Origin: Pseudomaricurvus sp050633365 | GTDB taxonomy: Bacteria > Pseudomonadota > Gammaproteobacteria > Pseudomonadales > Cellvibrionaceae | Reading direction: 5' to 3' | Assembly (NCBI GenBank): GCA_050633365.1 | Contig: JBOEGJ010000003.1 | Span: 1-64,000 of the forward strand | DNA length: 64,000 bases | Part shown: one piece after another, positions 16,888 through 26,928 of the stretch | How the letters are laid out: each line of letters begins with the position of its first letter | Numbering within the stretch: position 1 is the stretch's first letter | Made by a program: the position numbers and the translations under genes | The notes under the pieces: generated by a model | Databases searched by the model: none | What the model was told of the DNA's origin: nothing | Seen by the model: only the letters and a program-made list of their open reading frames with translations

Positions 16888-17282
16888 GTGAGTTAGAGCT
16901 TTCAACGTTTAAGGGCAGTTGTCATTGCGGCGCCGTGGCCTTTACGGTGCGGGCGCCAGAAAATGTAGAAGTGGAAGACTGCAACTGCTCGATCTGCAGT
17001 AAATCCGGTTTCTTGCATTTGATCGTGCCGAAGATTCATTTTGAGTTGACCGCCGGTGAAGATTCTCTCTCCAGCTACCGCTTTAATACCGGTGTCGCAG
17101 AGCATTATTTTTGTAAGGTTTGCGGCGTTAAACCTTTCTACGTGCCTCGATCGAATCCCGACGGCATGGATATTAATTTGCGCTGCTTGGATCGTCGTCC
17201 CAACAAGGTCAAGATCGTGGCTTTTGATGGTCAAAACTGGGAGGCCAACGCCGCGGCCTTGGCCCACAAGAGTGAGGTTTAA
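16884..17282 (+). CDS. GFA/CENP-V family zinc protein
   Basis: 132 residues with the family zinc ligands: CHCGAV near residue 13, CNCSIC near residue 34 and CKVCGV near residue 75. The fold is that of glutathione-dependent formaldehyde-activating enzyme (Gfa), but most members have no proven activity with formaldehyde. It overlaps the SGNH hydrolase gene by four bases and is thus its operon partner, though no shared pathway is evident. Confidence 0.9.
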   Translation: MSELELSTFKGSCHCGAVAFTVRAPENVEVEDCNCSICSKSGFLHLIVPKIHFELTAGEDSLSSYRFNTGVAEHYFCKVCGVKPFYVPRSNPDGMDINLRCLDRRPNKVKIVAFDGQNWEANAAALAHKSEV

Positions 17283-17306
17283 GCGTTACGGCATTTGCAC
17301 TGGGCC

Positions 17307-18884
17307 TTAGTGTGCTGCGCTTGGCTCGATCATGGCGAGGCTTTCGTCGGCAAAACCGGTACCCGCCTCGGTGTAGAAGTTAAACACCTTATCAATACCG
17401 CCTTTTTCCAGCGCAAGGCGTTCATCTTCGTAGCGTGCGATGGCCGCGATTTGCCCCTGATACCCGGCTTGATGTAATTGCTCGGTGATATTGGTGGCGT
17501 CTTCGATACTGGGTAGGGCCAGCAGGACTAACTTGATGTTGGAGGTATCGAAGTTCTCCCACAGATCGGCATCTTCACCGTCGCCAAAAAAGACGTGTAA
17601 GCCAGAGGCTCTTTGACGCTGAATGCGATCGCGATCGGCGTCCATCCCCCAGACTCTATCGCCAATTTGTTGGTGCAGGGCATCGTAAGCGCCTTTCCCC
17701 ACGCGGCCCAAACCGATGACCAATACCTCGGCTTGTTTGGGTTGGATAAACACATCTTGTGGCAATCGCTTGTCGCGCTCGAAGCCTCTCAGTGAATCTT
17801 TATTGCGACTGTAAATTGAATGCGCGTAGCGATAGATGATGCTGGTGAAGACAAACGAAATGGACACCGCCAGCGCTAAGATGACTAGCCACTCTTTGGT
17901 TAACCAGCCACTGTCGACACTGATGGCCGCAACGATCAAGCCGAATTCACTAAAGTTAGCCAGTGCCAGAGATGCCAGATAGGCGGTTCGCGCTCGAATC
18001 TTTAAGCCGCCTAAAATCATCATCAGCAGTACGAACTTGATCGGCAGCAATAGCGATATTGCCAGAGCGATGGCGAGCATGTTCCAGTCGGGTAGAGCGG
18101 TAAAACCAATCGATAAAAAGAAGCCAATCAAAAACAGGTCTTTAAAGCTCATCAGTGATTTTGTGAGTTCGGCCGATTTCGGGTGTTGACTGAGTAGCAT
18201 GCCAATCAGCAGAGCGCCCAAGTCGCCTTTAATATTGACCAGATAGAAAAGCTCATAGCCTCCGAGCGCCAAGAAAAAACCGGTCAGTGGCAAAAGCTCG
18301 CCGTGGCCGGCTTTGTCGAGTAACCGTCCCAATAACGGTCTTGCGGGGATGAGCAGCAGTAATAACAGTGCCCAAATGGTAGGTGTTTTACCCGTCGCAA
18401 ACACCAGAAAAAGCACGGCGATGATGTCTTGCATTACCAGGATGCCAATGGCGAGTCGGCCGTGGCGAGTTTTCATCTCGCCGCTGTCCTCGAGCAATTT
18501 AACAACGCAGACCGTGCTGGAAAAACTGCAGGCAAAAGCGATGAGTGCTGCGGAGGCAAAGGTTAACTCGGAAAAGAGCGGTAACGACAAGCTGCCGACT
18601 GCCAAGAGAAGCCCCGCGAACAGTAAAATCCAAATCCCCATAAGGCTCGATGTACTGGCCCAAATTTCGGCCTTAAAGAGATCTTTGACGTTGAGCTTCA
18701 AGCCGATACTGAACAGCATCAGGGTGATTCCGAGATTGGCTAAAGCCGTGAGGCTAACGGCGGGCTGAAACCCCATAAAGTTCAGCGCAAAACCGGCGAT
18801 CAAGTAACCAATGAGTGGAGGCATGGTGAGCAATCGAACGGCAAGGCCGCAGGTGAATGCAAAGAGAATCCAAATAAAATCCAT
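17307..18884 (-). CDS. CPA2 cation:proton antiporter with TrkA-N domain (Kef/YbaL-like)
   Basis: 525 residues. The first 375 or so form about 12 membrane helices with the CPA2 layout (PPLIGYLIAGFALNF, then LKLNVKDL). From about 388 a cytoplasmic TrkA-N/RCK domain follows with the nucleotide motif VIGLGRVGKGAYDAL and an acidic GMDADRDR strand end. Such proteins exchange K+ for H+ and are gated by nucleotides or glutathione adducts. There is no KefF/KefG partner nearby, which makes a YbaL-like role more likely than a true KefB/C system. It is convergent with the GFA gene, 24 bp apart. Confidence 0.92.
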   Translation of the reverse strand: MDFIWILFAFTCGLAVRLLTMPPLIGYLIAGFALNFMGFQPAVSLTALANLGITLMLFSIGLKLNVKDLFKAEIWASTSSLMGIWILLFAGLLLAVGSLSLPLFSELTFASAALIAFACSFSSTVCVVKLLEDSGEMKTRHGRLAIGILVMQDIIAVLFLVFATGKTPTIWALLLLLLIPARPLLGRLLDKAGHGELLPLTGFFLALGGYELFYLVNIKGDLGALLIGMLLSQHPKSAELTKSLMSFKDLFLIGFFLSIGFTALPDWNMLAIALAISLLLPIKFVLLMMILGGLKIRARTAYLASLALANFSEFGLIVAAISVDSGWLTKEWLVILALAVSISFVFTSIIYRYAHSIYSRNKDSLRGFERDKRLPQDVFIQPKQAEVLVIGLGRVGKGAYDALHQQIGDRVWGMDADRDRIQRQRASGLHVFFGDGEDADLWENFDTSNIKLVLLALPSIEDATNITEQLHQAGYQGQIAAIARYEDERLALEKGGIDKVFNFYTEAGTGFADESLAMIEPSAAH

Positions 18885-19035
18885 GGGGTTGCTGTTTTCC
18901 TTTGAGCGCGATGCTTTTGCGGCCTGAGACCAAGGTTGTGATAGCGATAAGCTTAACCGCCAATTGCCAAGCTTGCCATTATTGGGCGCGAGATTGCATG
19001 ATCTTAATCAGCTGCGGGGCAGATCTCGGTTATTA

Positions 19036-19548
19036 TCATGAGCTTTTTTGTGACTGGGGGCTTCTGAGCATTTCGACGTGAGGTATACCGTCTTCTTGGT
19101 AGGGGGGCGATACACATTCGAACCCCAATTCACCGTAGAATTTTTGCAAGTGGGCTTGTGCACTGATTCGAATGGCTGATTTGGGCCATTGCCGCTCAAT
19201 TTGTAGTATGCCTTGTTCCATTAATTGTTTCCCATAACCTTTGCTTCGTGCATGATCGGCGATGACCACTCGCCCAATGGCAATTTCCGGGTATTTCATC
19301 CCCGCCGGTACCACTCTCAAATAGGCTGCAATGCACCGACCTGTGAGCGTATCTTCGGTCGCGGGTAGCTCGCCCGCGGGCGCTGTGCTCCAGCCGATGA
19401 GATGCCAGCATTGCTGATCGGCGTTGTCACAATCTTGGTACACACAATCTTGTTCGACCGCAAACACTGCCTGCCGTAGCCGCAGTACTTGATAAAGCTC
19501 CTGAGTGCTGAGCTGGTCAAAATGACTCCATTGCCACTGAATCATCAA
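19036..19548 (-). CDS. ElaA-like GNAT N-acetyltransferase
   Basis: 170 residues. The N-terminus (FDQLSTQELYQVLRLRQAVFAVEQDC) and the motif EIAIGRVVIADHARSKGYGKQLM, with its acetyl-CoA-binding R-x-x-G-x-G/A pattern, match the ElaA subgroup of GNAT acetyltransferases. The substrate is not known. It is a single gene between the antiporter and an ABM-domain gene of the opposite strand. Confidence 0.9.
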   Translation of the reverse strand: MMIQWQWSHFDQLSTQELYQVLRLRQAVFAVEQDCVYQDCDNADQQCWHLIGWSTAPAGELPATEDTLTGRCIAAYLRVVPAGMKYPEIAIGRVVIADHARSKGYGKQLMEQGILQIERQWPKSAIRISAQAHLQKFYGELGFECVSPPYQEDGIPHVEMLRSPQSQKSS

Positions 19549-19707
19549 TTGGTCTCCTACGGATGAGCGAGGGGTGATTATTGAACGAGTTAGTCGATGT
19601 AAGGATTATCATCACGGGATTGAATTATGCACCATTCAACAAGTAATGTGGTTGATCGAATAGGCCTGTGGCAAGTTTCGGGTTTTGGTATTGAATTGGA
19701 GAAGACT

Positions 19708-20004
19708 ATGGCTATTGGTGTAACGGCAAAACTCACCGTACAAGACGGTAAAAACGCAGAGTTCGAACAGGCATTTGGCCGCCTGAGCGAATCGGTAAAT
19801 TCGCTCGAGCCGGGGTGCCGACTTTACGCGCTGCATCAATCGCGCAGTAATTCTCAGGTGTATATCGTACTGGAGCAGTATGACGATGAAGCCGCCTTAG
19901 CCGCTCACGGTAAAACCGATCACTATCTCGAGGCAGGAAAAGTATTGGCCACCTGTTTGGCCGCCGCGCCAGAGATAGAGTTGATGGATTCGGTGGCGAG
20001 CTAG
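19708..20004 (+). CDS. Antibiotic-biosynthesis-monooxygenase (ABM) domain protein
   Basis: 98 residues from the ATG at 19708, which has TTGGAGAAG just upstream; the extra 27 codons back to 19627 have no support. It is a single dimeric alpha/beta ABM fold (AKLTVQDGKNAEFEQAF ... YVLEQYDDEAALAAH), the size of YgiN-like quinol monooxygenases. The final strands (HYLEAGKVL) are present. The exact reaction cannot be inferred. It lies 59 bp upstream of a FrnE-like DsbA-family gene on the same strand and may be its operon partner. Confidence 0.87.
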   Translation: MAIGVTAKLTVQDGKNAEFEQAFGRLSESVNSLEPGCRLYALHQSRSNSQVYIVLEQYDDEAALAAHGKTDHYLEAGKVLATCLAAAPEIELMDSVAS

Positions 20005-20063
20005 AGACCGATAATGGGTCTTGGGATTAATCTGTGTAGCTGATGAAAAGATAGGAGAAAACC

Positions 20064-20738
20064 ATGGTCGAGAATGAGTCCAATTATTTGCGGATTGATA
20101 TGGTCTCGGATGTGGTTTGTCCTTGGTGCATTATTGGTTATCAAAAACTGCTTAAAGCCCTTGATCGGGTAAAGCACTCTCGACCGGATCTAGAGGTCGA
20201 GGTTGTTTTTCAGCCCTTTGAACTCAATCCGAATATGCCGCCTCAGGGGCAAAATGTGAATGAGCACATTGCCGAAAAATACGGCGCCGATCAGCGTACC
20301 ATCGATGACAATCGAGCGCGCATGAGAGAGGTGGGTGCGGAACTGGGGATTACCTTTAACTCCAATGATCAAGCGCGTATTTACAACACCTTTGAGGCGC
20401 ACAAGCTTTTGCATTTCGCCCACACAATGGGTCTGCAGCTAGCGTTAAAGCTGGCGTTGTTTGACGCCTACTTTAGCCAGCGTTTAGACGTGTCGAATCG
20501 AGAAGTGCTGATTGAACTGGCGCTAAAGGTGGGATTGCCCGAAGATCAATCGCGAGCGGTATTAGAGGGTGACGAGCTAGACTCTGTGGTTCGAGCAGAG
20601 CTGCAAAAATACATAAATGCGGGCGTGAGCTCTGTACCGACCTTTATCTTCGAGCAAAAATACAGTATCAACGGCGCTCAAGAGCCGCAGGTCTTGCAAC
20701 AAGTCATTGAGCAGCTGCTCGATGCTCCTCGTGAATAA
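20064..20738 (+). CDS. FrnE-like DsbA-family oxidoreductase
   Basis: 224 residues without signal peptide, so cytoplasmic. The thioredoxin-fold redox motif CPWC is in DVVCPWCIIGYQKL (about residue 20), and the cis-Pro region is GVSSVPTFIF near the C-terminus, with a helical insertion between. This is the FrnE/YwbO subfamily, linked to oxidative-stress resistance and polyketide chemistry. An AGGAG ribosome-binding site precedes the ATG. It is convergent with ppx, with 14 bp between. Confidence 0.93.
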   Translation: MVENESNYLRIDMVSDVVCPWCIIGYQKLLKALDRVKHSRPDLEVEVVFQPFELNPNMPPQGQNVNEHIAEKYGADQRTIDDNRARMREVGAELGITFNSNDQARIYNTFEAHKLLHFAHTMGLQLALKLALFDAYFSQRLDVSNREVLIELALKVGLPEDQSRAVLEGDELDSVVRAELQKYINAGVSSVPTFIFEQKYSINGAQEPQVLQQVIEQLLDAPRE

Positions 20739-20752
20739 ATACCGCTGGTGAT

Positions 20753-22324
20753 TTACATCGATAGAAATTGATAATCCAATGTTAAACCCAGTGGTGAAAA
20801 TTGCTCTTGTTCTGCGTCTAGGTCGGCACTAAACAGCGCAGCTCGTGGCTGCCAAAGAGGCTGGAACACGATGTGTAAGTGATTGTTATGGTCTGCATCG
20901 ATCTCGAAGCTGCCAAGAGTTTCGGTTTGACGAAATTGATTGAGGCGAATGGCCAACCGCAGCAGCAGTGTGATTTTCAGCAAGTCGTTGAGCTTCAGAG
21001 TGTGAAGTTCAGGCATCTGCACCATTTTCAGTGATTTTCGTTGACTCAGTAGCAAAAAAGCCAATACCGATTGTTGCTCGTCATTGAAGCCAGCCATATC
21101 CGTCTGTTGCACAACGTAAGCGGCGTGTTTGTGGCAACTCAAGTGATTGATGTGATGGCCGATTTCGTGAAGTTGGCATGCCCAGTCGAGCAAATGACGG
21201 TAGAGCGGCAAATCCAATTGCCACTGCGGAGCGATTTGATCGTAAATAGAGAGGGCGGTCTTTTTGACTTTTAGGGCGTGGGCTTGATCGCAACCAAATC
21301 GATGGGCCAGCAGCGCGACGCTTGTGTGGCGGTTATCGTGATTGAGCAAGCGCTCTTGGGTTTCTGCCAGCAGGCCTTCACGCAACGCCGCATCGCTGTA
21401 ACTGAGTGAGTCGATGTGGAGCAAATCGAATACGGCTATCAAAATCGCTAAACCGCCGCAAATGGTAGGGATTCTATCGGTCGCTAACCCAGGCCATTGA
21501 ACGCGTTCGCGGTGACCGGCTTGCAGTAATCTATACTTAAATTTTTCGAGTATTTCTGCTGTTAAGGCGCCTTCAGAGAGGCCGGCTGCTATTGCGCTGT
21601 TGGTCAACGCTTTAATCGTACCGGAGGAGCCAATGGCATTTTTCCAGCCCAATTCCATGTAGCGTAAACGAATGCTTTCGAGTTGCTGTTCCGAATAAAC
21701 AACGGCAGCGTTGAAACCGGCCTCGGTAATCTCGCCATTGGGGAAGAAGCGTTCACTCAAGCTGACGCAGCCCATGTCACAGCTGTGCAATAGCTTGGCT
21801 TGGGCTCCTTTGCCGACGATTAACTCGGTGCTACCTCCGCCAATGTCAACCACCAAGCTGTGGTTCTCTCGGTGCTGGTCAAGGGATACGCCTTGATAGA
21901 TCAGTCGCGCTTCGGCGGTTCCAGACAGAACTTCAATGGGGTAAGGGAACAGTGCTTGCGCCGCTTGAGTCAGCTGGCTGATGTTCTGCGCCGCTCGAAA
22001 GGTAAAAGTGCCGACGGCGCGGACATGATCGGGATTGAAGTCTTGTAGGATTTTCCCGAACACATTTAAGGTGTCGAGTGCGCGATCGATGGCGGCCTGA
22101 TCGAGCTTGCCGTCTTCACCTAAGCCCGCGGCCAAGCGTACTTTGCGCTTTTCTCGATGATAGGTTTTGATGCCGTGCGGGCCCAATTCGGCCAAGGTCA
22201 TGTGAAAGCTGTTTGAGCCCAGGTCTATCGCGGCAATACGGCGCGGCGTATCGGGGAATGCTTGTTCTGTCACGGCGAATCCTAAAAGTGTAGAGACTAA
22301 ACGGCCTCGTCTCTGCTGATTCAC
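20753..22324 (-). CDS. ppx: Exopolyphosphatase / GppA family
   Basis: 523 residues in the given reading, from a GTG at 22324; another GTG some 17 codons in, just before TEQAFPDTPRRIAAID, is an alternative. The ASKHA ATPase-fold motifs are AAIDLGSNSFHM and VVDIGGGSTELIVG, with SGTAEARLIYQGV between. The C-terminal part is the HD-like helical domain (HEIGHHINHLSCHKHA). Ppx removes terminal phosphates from polyphosphate; GppA acts on pppGpp. Adjacency to ppk, only 25 bp away on the same strand, favours polyphosphate as substrate. Confidence 0.95.
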   Translation of the reverse strand: MNQQRRGRLVSTLLGFAVTEQAFPDTPRRIAAIDLGSNSFHMTLAELGPHGIKTYHREKRKVRLAAGLGEDGKLDQAAIDRALDTLNVFGKILQDFNPDHVRAVGTFTFRAAQNISQLTQAAQALFPYPIEVLSGTAEARLIYQGVSLDQHRENHSLVVDIGGGSTELIVGKGAQAKLLHSCDMGCVSLSERFFPNGEITEAGFNAAVVYSEQQLESIRLRYMELGWKNAIGSSGTIKALTNSAIAAGLSEGALTAEILEKFKYRLLQAGHRERVQWPGLATDRIPTICGGLAILIAVFDLLHIDSLSYSDAALREGLLAETQERLLNHDNRHTSVALLAHRFGCDQAHALKVKKTALSIYDQIAPQWQLDLPLYRHLLDWACQLHEIGHHINHLSCHKHAAYVVQQTDMAGFNDEQQSVLAFLLLSQRKSLKMVQMPELHTLKLNDLLKITLLLRLAIRLNQFRQTETLGSFEIDADHNNHLHIVFQPLWQPRAALFSADLDAEQEQFSPLGLTLDYQFLSM

Positions 22325-22349
22325 CGATGTTCTGTTGCAGATCGATTGT

Positions 22350-24515
22350 TCAGTCGAGATCTAAATCGCCGTTCTCTTTTTCAATTCTACTGAGATATTG
22401 GTGGATCGCAATTTGTGAGCGAACTTTTTTGCCTCCGCTCTCATCAATGTAGGGATTGGACTGCAATTTATTGATTAATCGAGCCTTGGTATTATCTTTC
22501 ATGTGCAGATCAAAAATATTCATGACCTGCCTGCGCAGATGACGATCGTAGATCGGAACGCCCACTTCGACGCGATGATCGATGTTGCGTTTCATTAAGT
22601 CTGCTGAGGTGATATAGACCTTGGGGTCGCCGTCGTTGCCAAAGATCATGACGCGAGCGTGCTCTAAGAAACGATCCACAATACTGTGAATTTGGATCTT
22701 ATCACTGACGTCCTTGTCCTCCATGCGTAAGGAGCACATACCCCGCACGATGAGTTTTACCTCGACGCCACTTTCTGCCGCTTTGCACAATAATTTGGCG
22801 ATGGGGTTGTCGCAGAGGTTGTTGACCTTCATGTGAATGTAAGCGGGCTTACCCGATTGCGCCAAGCGAATTTCATGCTTAATCAGATCTTTGATGCGTT
22901 TGCGACTGTTGAGTGGCGACACGATCAAGTGATTAAAGGTGAAGGGGCGATAACTGTGGTCGATAAAGTCGAACACTTGGGCGACTTCTTGGGTAATCTC
23001 GGGGTGAGCGGTGAAGTAGCTGTAGTCGGTGTAAATCTTTGCGTTGCCCTCGTGAAAGTTGCCGGTGCCAATGTGTGCGTAGCGCTTGGGACCATCGCTT
23101 TCGAGGCGTTCGATAAGGCACAGCTTTGAGTGAATTTTAAGCGTGGGAATACCGAAAGCGACGCGAATACCCACGGACTGCAGCTGCTTCGAAAGCTCGA
23201 TATTGTTTTGCTCATCAAAGCGCGCGTGCAGCTCGACCACCACGGTGACCTTTTTACCGTTGCGTGCGGCGTCGCATAGCGAGTGTAAAACCCGAGAGTC
23301 TTTGGCGACGCGATAAATATTAATGGTGATTTTGTTTACTCGAGGATCAAACGCGGCCTGCCTCAAGAGCTCGGTGAAATAGTCAAATGAGTGGTAGGGG
23401 TAATACAGCAATACATCTTCTTTGGCGATGGCATCGAGGGCGTTGTCGCAATTGTCGAAGGCAAAGCTGGGTACTCGAGGGAGTTTACGGTGCTCCAAGG
23501 AGACTCCACCGACATTGGGAAATTTAATGAAGTCGCGAAAGTTGCGATAGGGTCCGCCGGGCAGCATCGAATCGTGAGAGGCAAACTTTAGGCGTTTGGT
23601 TAAAAACTGCAGCAGAGATTCTGGCATCTCTTGGTCGTACACCAACCGCACAGGTTCGGCGTTGAGGCGGCGACGCAAGCCTTTCGACATTTTGTCGAGC
23701 ATACTCTGCTCGATTTCATCGCCCAAGTCCAATTCGGCGTCGCGAGTCATCTTAAATGAGAAGGCGGTGATAGAATCGTAGGTAAAAACCGCTCCAAAGA
23801 TTAAGTCGAGGCAGTGCTTTAAGGCATCGTCGAGCAGCAAGAATTGATGCTGACGATTGTTGTTGGGCAGCAGGATAAAGCGCGAGGTTTCATCGGTGGG
23901 GATTTCGACCACGGCGTGTTTACTGGTATCGCCTTCGCGCATCTCTACCGCCATGTAGAAGGCGTCGTCACTGAGTTGAGAGCCCAAATCCATGTCGCGA
24001 TGGACGATGATTGGGCAAATTAACGGCAATACCGACTTGCGGAAATACTGTTTGAGCCAAATCGATTGCGGCTCACTCATATCCTCATGGGTGGGAAGAA
24101 TCGTGATGTTGTTGGCTTGTAGCTCTGTGTTGACTTGCTTGTAGAGTTTGTCGAACTGCTTGTTGAGCTTGACCACCTTGTCTTGAATGTCTTGCATTAG
24201 GCGCTCGGCATTAACGTCGTCGTCAGAGCCTTCGGTGGCGATGTGCGGCAATAGGATACGGCGGCGCACATCGGCGACTCGAACGCGAAAGAACTCATCC
24301 ATGTTGTTGGAGAAGATGCCCAAAAAGCGCATGCGCTCGATAACGGGGGTCGAGGTGTCGGCGGCCTCCTGCAACACACGCTCATTGAATGACAGCCAGC
24401 TGATTTCACGGGGCACGATATGGATCGGCATGTGTTTGGCCGAAATCTTGTCGTCGGCTTTGGGCTCTGACTTGTCCGCGCTGTGGCGAGAAGTCGATGT
24501 TTGGTCTTGCAGCAT
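22350..24515 (-). CDS. ppk1: Polyphosphate kinase 1
   Basis: 721 residues, the normal PPK1 length. The enzyme polymerises the gamma phosphate of ATP into polyphosphate at the inner membrane. N-terminal domain starts at REISWLSFNERVLQEA. The catalytic PLD-like domains contain the autophosphorylated His in YAHIGTGNFHEGNAKIYTDY and a second conserved motif VNNLCDNPIAKLL. It precedes ppx on the minus strand, forming a polyphosphate synthesis/degradation pair. The 40-residue polar lead before PREISWLS is a little longer than usual. Confidence 0.97.
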   Translation of the reverse strand: MLQDQTSTSRHSADKSEPKADDKISAKHMPIHIVPREISWLSFNERVLQEAADTSTPVIERMRFLGIFSNNMDEFFRVRVADVRRRILLPHIATEGSDDDVNAERLMQDIQDKVVKLNKQFDKLYKQVNTELQANNITILPTHEDMSEPQSIWLKQYFRKSVLPLICPIIVHRDMDLGSQLSDDAFYMAVEMREGDTSKHAVVEIPTDETSRFILLPNNNRQHQFLLLDDALKHCLDLIFGAVFTYDSITAFSFKMTRDAELDLGDEIEQSMLDKMSKGLRRRLNAEPVRLVYDQEMPESLLQFLTKRLKFASHDSMLPGGPYRNFRDFIKFPNVGGVSLEHRKLPRVPSFAFDNCDNALDAIAKEDVLLYYPYHSFDYFTELLRQAAFDPRVNKITINIYRVAKDSRVLHSLCDAARNGKKVTVVVELHARFDEQNNIELSKQLQSVGIRVAFGIPTLKIHSKLCLIERLESDGPKRYAHIGTGNFHEGNAKIYTDYSYFTAHPEITQEVAQVFDFIDHSYRPFTFNHLIVSPLNSRKRIKDLIKHEIRLAQSGKPAYIHMKVNNLCDNPIAKLLCKAAESGVEVKLIVRGMCSLRMEDKDVSDKIQIHSIVDRFLEHARVMIFGNDGDPKVYITSADLMKRNIDHRVEVGVPIYDRHLRRQVMNIFDLHMKDNTKARLINKLQSNPYIDESGGKKVRSQIAIHQYLSRIEKENGDLDLD

Positions 24516-24801
24516 CGTTGGCTGGTCTCAACTTGTGGATCGTTAATTGATAGCGAAATGGATTGTGAAAAGGTCTTCAAAAGTATAGTTAGCTTCCGGC
24601 GAGCTTATACTCCGAGCGCGGCAGATTTGTGACAGGGCGCTAAGGATATTGGCACGTTTGGGCTGCGTTTCAGAGTCAAACCTCGACTTTTACCATGATT
24701 GTAGTGCGCTTGTGCCAGATCAACCTTCTTTTATGTCTCCATGGCATATAGTCTAATGACAGATGCACGGAACTTCACCTGTAATTAATAAAGGAATCTC
24801 T

Positions 24802-25704
24802 ATGGCCAGTCCGCAGTCCGGTATTTTGGCGACTATACCCGCCACCGCTACTTACCTTTCATTTAATCGCCGTCCAGAAATGCGTGCTGACGATTTACGC
24901 CAGCTGCTGGCTATGTTGGGTGAAGAGGTGGACGGCAATGAGCTGGTGGTGGGAGTCGGAGCACCCTTGGCGCAGTTTTTAGCTGCCGAGGTGCCGAGCT
25001 TGAAGCCATTTCCGGCGCTAATGGGCAGTGGTATTGCGGTGCCATCGACCCAGAGCGACCTGTGGCTATGGTTGCGACGTGGCGGAGCCGGTGAGCAGTT
25101 TCACCGAGCGGCGCACCTAGTCGACACTTTGCAGGCGGGATTTGAATTGGCCCATTGTGTCGAGGCTTTCCAGTACAGTGACAGCCGCGACTTGACCGGC
25201 TACGTCGATGGTACCGAAAACCCGACCGGCAGTGATGCTTTGGCGGCGGCTATTCAGCAGACTGGAGCGGCGGGCCTGTTGGGGTCTAGCTTTGTTGCTG
25301 TGCAGCAGTGGCAGCACGATTTTTCGATGTTTGAGTCGATGAGTCAGCAACAACAGGACCACACGATTGGTCGCCGTCGATCCGATAATGTCGAGTTGGA
25401 TGATGCTCCAGCCTCGGCCCATGTGAAGCGCACAGCGCAAGAGAGCTTCGACCCTGAAGCCTTTGTGGTTCGCCGCTCGATGCCTTGGCGTCAGGAGTTG
25501 GATGGCGGGCTTCAGTTTGTCGCCTTCGGTAGCTCTTTCGATGCCTTCGAAGCCCAGCTCAAGCGAATGATGGGAATGGACGACGGGATTGTCGATGGAT
25601 TGTTCAATATTTCCCGTCCCCTCACCGGTGAATACTACTGGTGCCCACCGATGACGTCCGGTCGTTTAGATTTGTCAGTTTTGGGTATTCAATCTGAGCG
25701 CTGA
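24802..25704 (+). CDS. DyP-type heme peroxidase
   Basis: 300 residues from the ATG at 24802, which has AAGGA 7 bases upstream. The family motif GxxDG is seen as GYVDGTENP (about residue 133), the proximal heme His is in ASAHVKRT, and a distal Arg is in VVRRSMPW. Length and lack of a Tat signal place it with the cytoplasmic YfeX-like DyP peroxidases. These oxidise dyes, porphyrinogens or other organic substrates with hydrogen peroxide. It is followed by a GlxA-type regulator on the same strand but with a separate promoter-like gap. Confidence 0.93.
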   Translation: MASPQSGILATIPATATYLSFNRRPEMRADDLRQLLAMLGEEVDGNELVVGVGAPLAQFLAAEVPSLKPFPALMGSGIAVPSTQSDLWLWLRRGGAGEQFHRAAHLVDTLQAGFELAHCVEAFQYSDSRDLTGYVDGTENPTGSDALAAAIQQTGAAGLLGSSFVAVQQWQHDFSMFESMSQQQQDHTIGRRRSDNVELDDAPASAHVKRTAQESFDPEAFVVRRSMPWRQELDGGLQFVAFGSSFDAFEAQLKRMMGMDDGIVDGLFNISRPLTGEYYWCPPMTSGRLDLSVLGIQSER

Positions 25705-25822
25705 TATCAAGGTTGTCTTAGCCAAAAAATACGAAAAAAACGGCTTGATGGCAAAATTACCCATTTAGGGGATGCGACAAAGTCGCCACCGTGTATAATC
25801 TGCCCTCCTTTGTTGGGTAGAG

Positions 25823-26806
25823 ATGGTTATGTCCGAGGATTTCCCGGTCAAACGAGTGGCAGTATTAGCGACGGATGACGTCTATGGCGGTAACTTAATG
25901 AGTTGTCGCGATATTCTTCATGGTATCCAGTTTCGGGCGCAGCGCCTGCCGGGCCCCGACCTCGAGTTTTCGATTCTTTCCCCCAACGGCGACAATGTTC
26001 GCAGCTACAGTGGTGCCTCCATCGGATGCGACGGCGCGCTCGACGACAGCGAGTGGGATGTGGTGATTTTGCCCCATGTCTGGTCCAAACCCGATCGCTT
26101 GAAAGCTCTAAGCCCCGCGATCACTCGCTGGTTAAAACCCCACTTAGAGCAGCGCAAGCTAACCTTAGCCATGGGCTGTGGCGTCTACTGGATTGCAGAA
26201 TTGGGCTTTCTCGACGGCCGTGAGGCCACTACCTATTGGCGTCAACACGATAACTTTACTGAGCTTTTCCCTGGGGTTCAGTGGGAAAAAGATAAGGTCA
26301 TCACCGAAAGCGAGAACATATATTGCGCCGCAGGCGGCAATTCGATGGCCGACCTCATGTTGAATTTGGCCATTCGTCTGTTTGGCGACAGTGTCGCTCG
26401 TGGCATCAGCCGCGACATCCTATTTGATATTCGTCGCAGCTATGACTTTGCGCCATTGCGAATGAGCAGTCAGCGCAGTCACGGCGATCGTCTAATCGAG
26501 CAGGTACAGGCCTGGTTAGAAAGTCGTTATTCAGAAGAGATTCGTCTGGCCGATGTGGCTCAAAGCCATGGCATGAGTCTGCGCAATTTCGCTCGCCGTT
26601 TTTCTGCCGCAACTGGTGAAAAGCCGCTGGCCTATTTACAGCGTATTCGCTTAGAGGCGGCGCGAGATTTGTTGGTCCACAGCGATAAAAGCATCAAGCA
26701 TATATCCCTAGACGTGGGTTACAGCGATAGCAGTTATTTTTGCCGGTTGTTTCGAACGCAGGTGGGACATACTCCCGCCGCTTATCGCAAACAGTTCAGT
26801 AATTAA
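25823..26806 (+). CDS. GlxA-family AraC-type regulator (DJ-1/PfpI + HTH)
   Basis: 327 residues. Residues 1-190 are a DJ-1/PfpI-like domain, with the GCGVYWIAELGFLDGREATT region at the usual nucleophile elbow (here AMGCGVYW). Residues 225-325 are a pair of AraC helix-turn-helices ending in the family signature VGYSDSSYFCRLFRTQVGHT. Such regulators respond to small amino-acid-derived ligands. Two ATGs (25823, 25829) are equally possible. A GTATAAT -10-like motif lies about 30 bp upstream. Confidence 0.92.
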   Translation: MVMSEDFPVKRVAVLATDDVYGGNLMSCRDILHGIQFRAQRLPGPDLEFSILSPNGDNVRSYSGASIGCDGALDDSEWDVVILPHVWSKPDRLKALSPAITRWLKPHLEQRKLTLAMGCGVYWIAELGFLDGREATTYWRQHDNFTELFPGVQWEKDKVITESENIYCAAGGNSMADLMLNLAIRLFGDSVARGISRDILFDIRRSYDFAPLRMSSQRSHGDRLIEQVQAWLESRYSEEIRLADVAQSHGMSLRNFARRFSAATGEKPLAYLQRIRLEAARDLLVHSDKSIKHISLDVGYSDSSYFCRLFRTQVGHTPAAYRKQFSN

Positions 26807-26928
26807 TTAAAACAAGGTCATCAGCGCTTAGCGCGATCCGGATCATTAAGCAGAAGTGATCGGGGTGGGATCTGTAGCTCCCGGTGGTGTTAAACTCTGC
26901 GCACATTTATCCTTGGGGAACAGCCAGT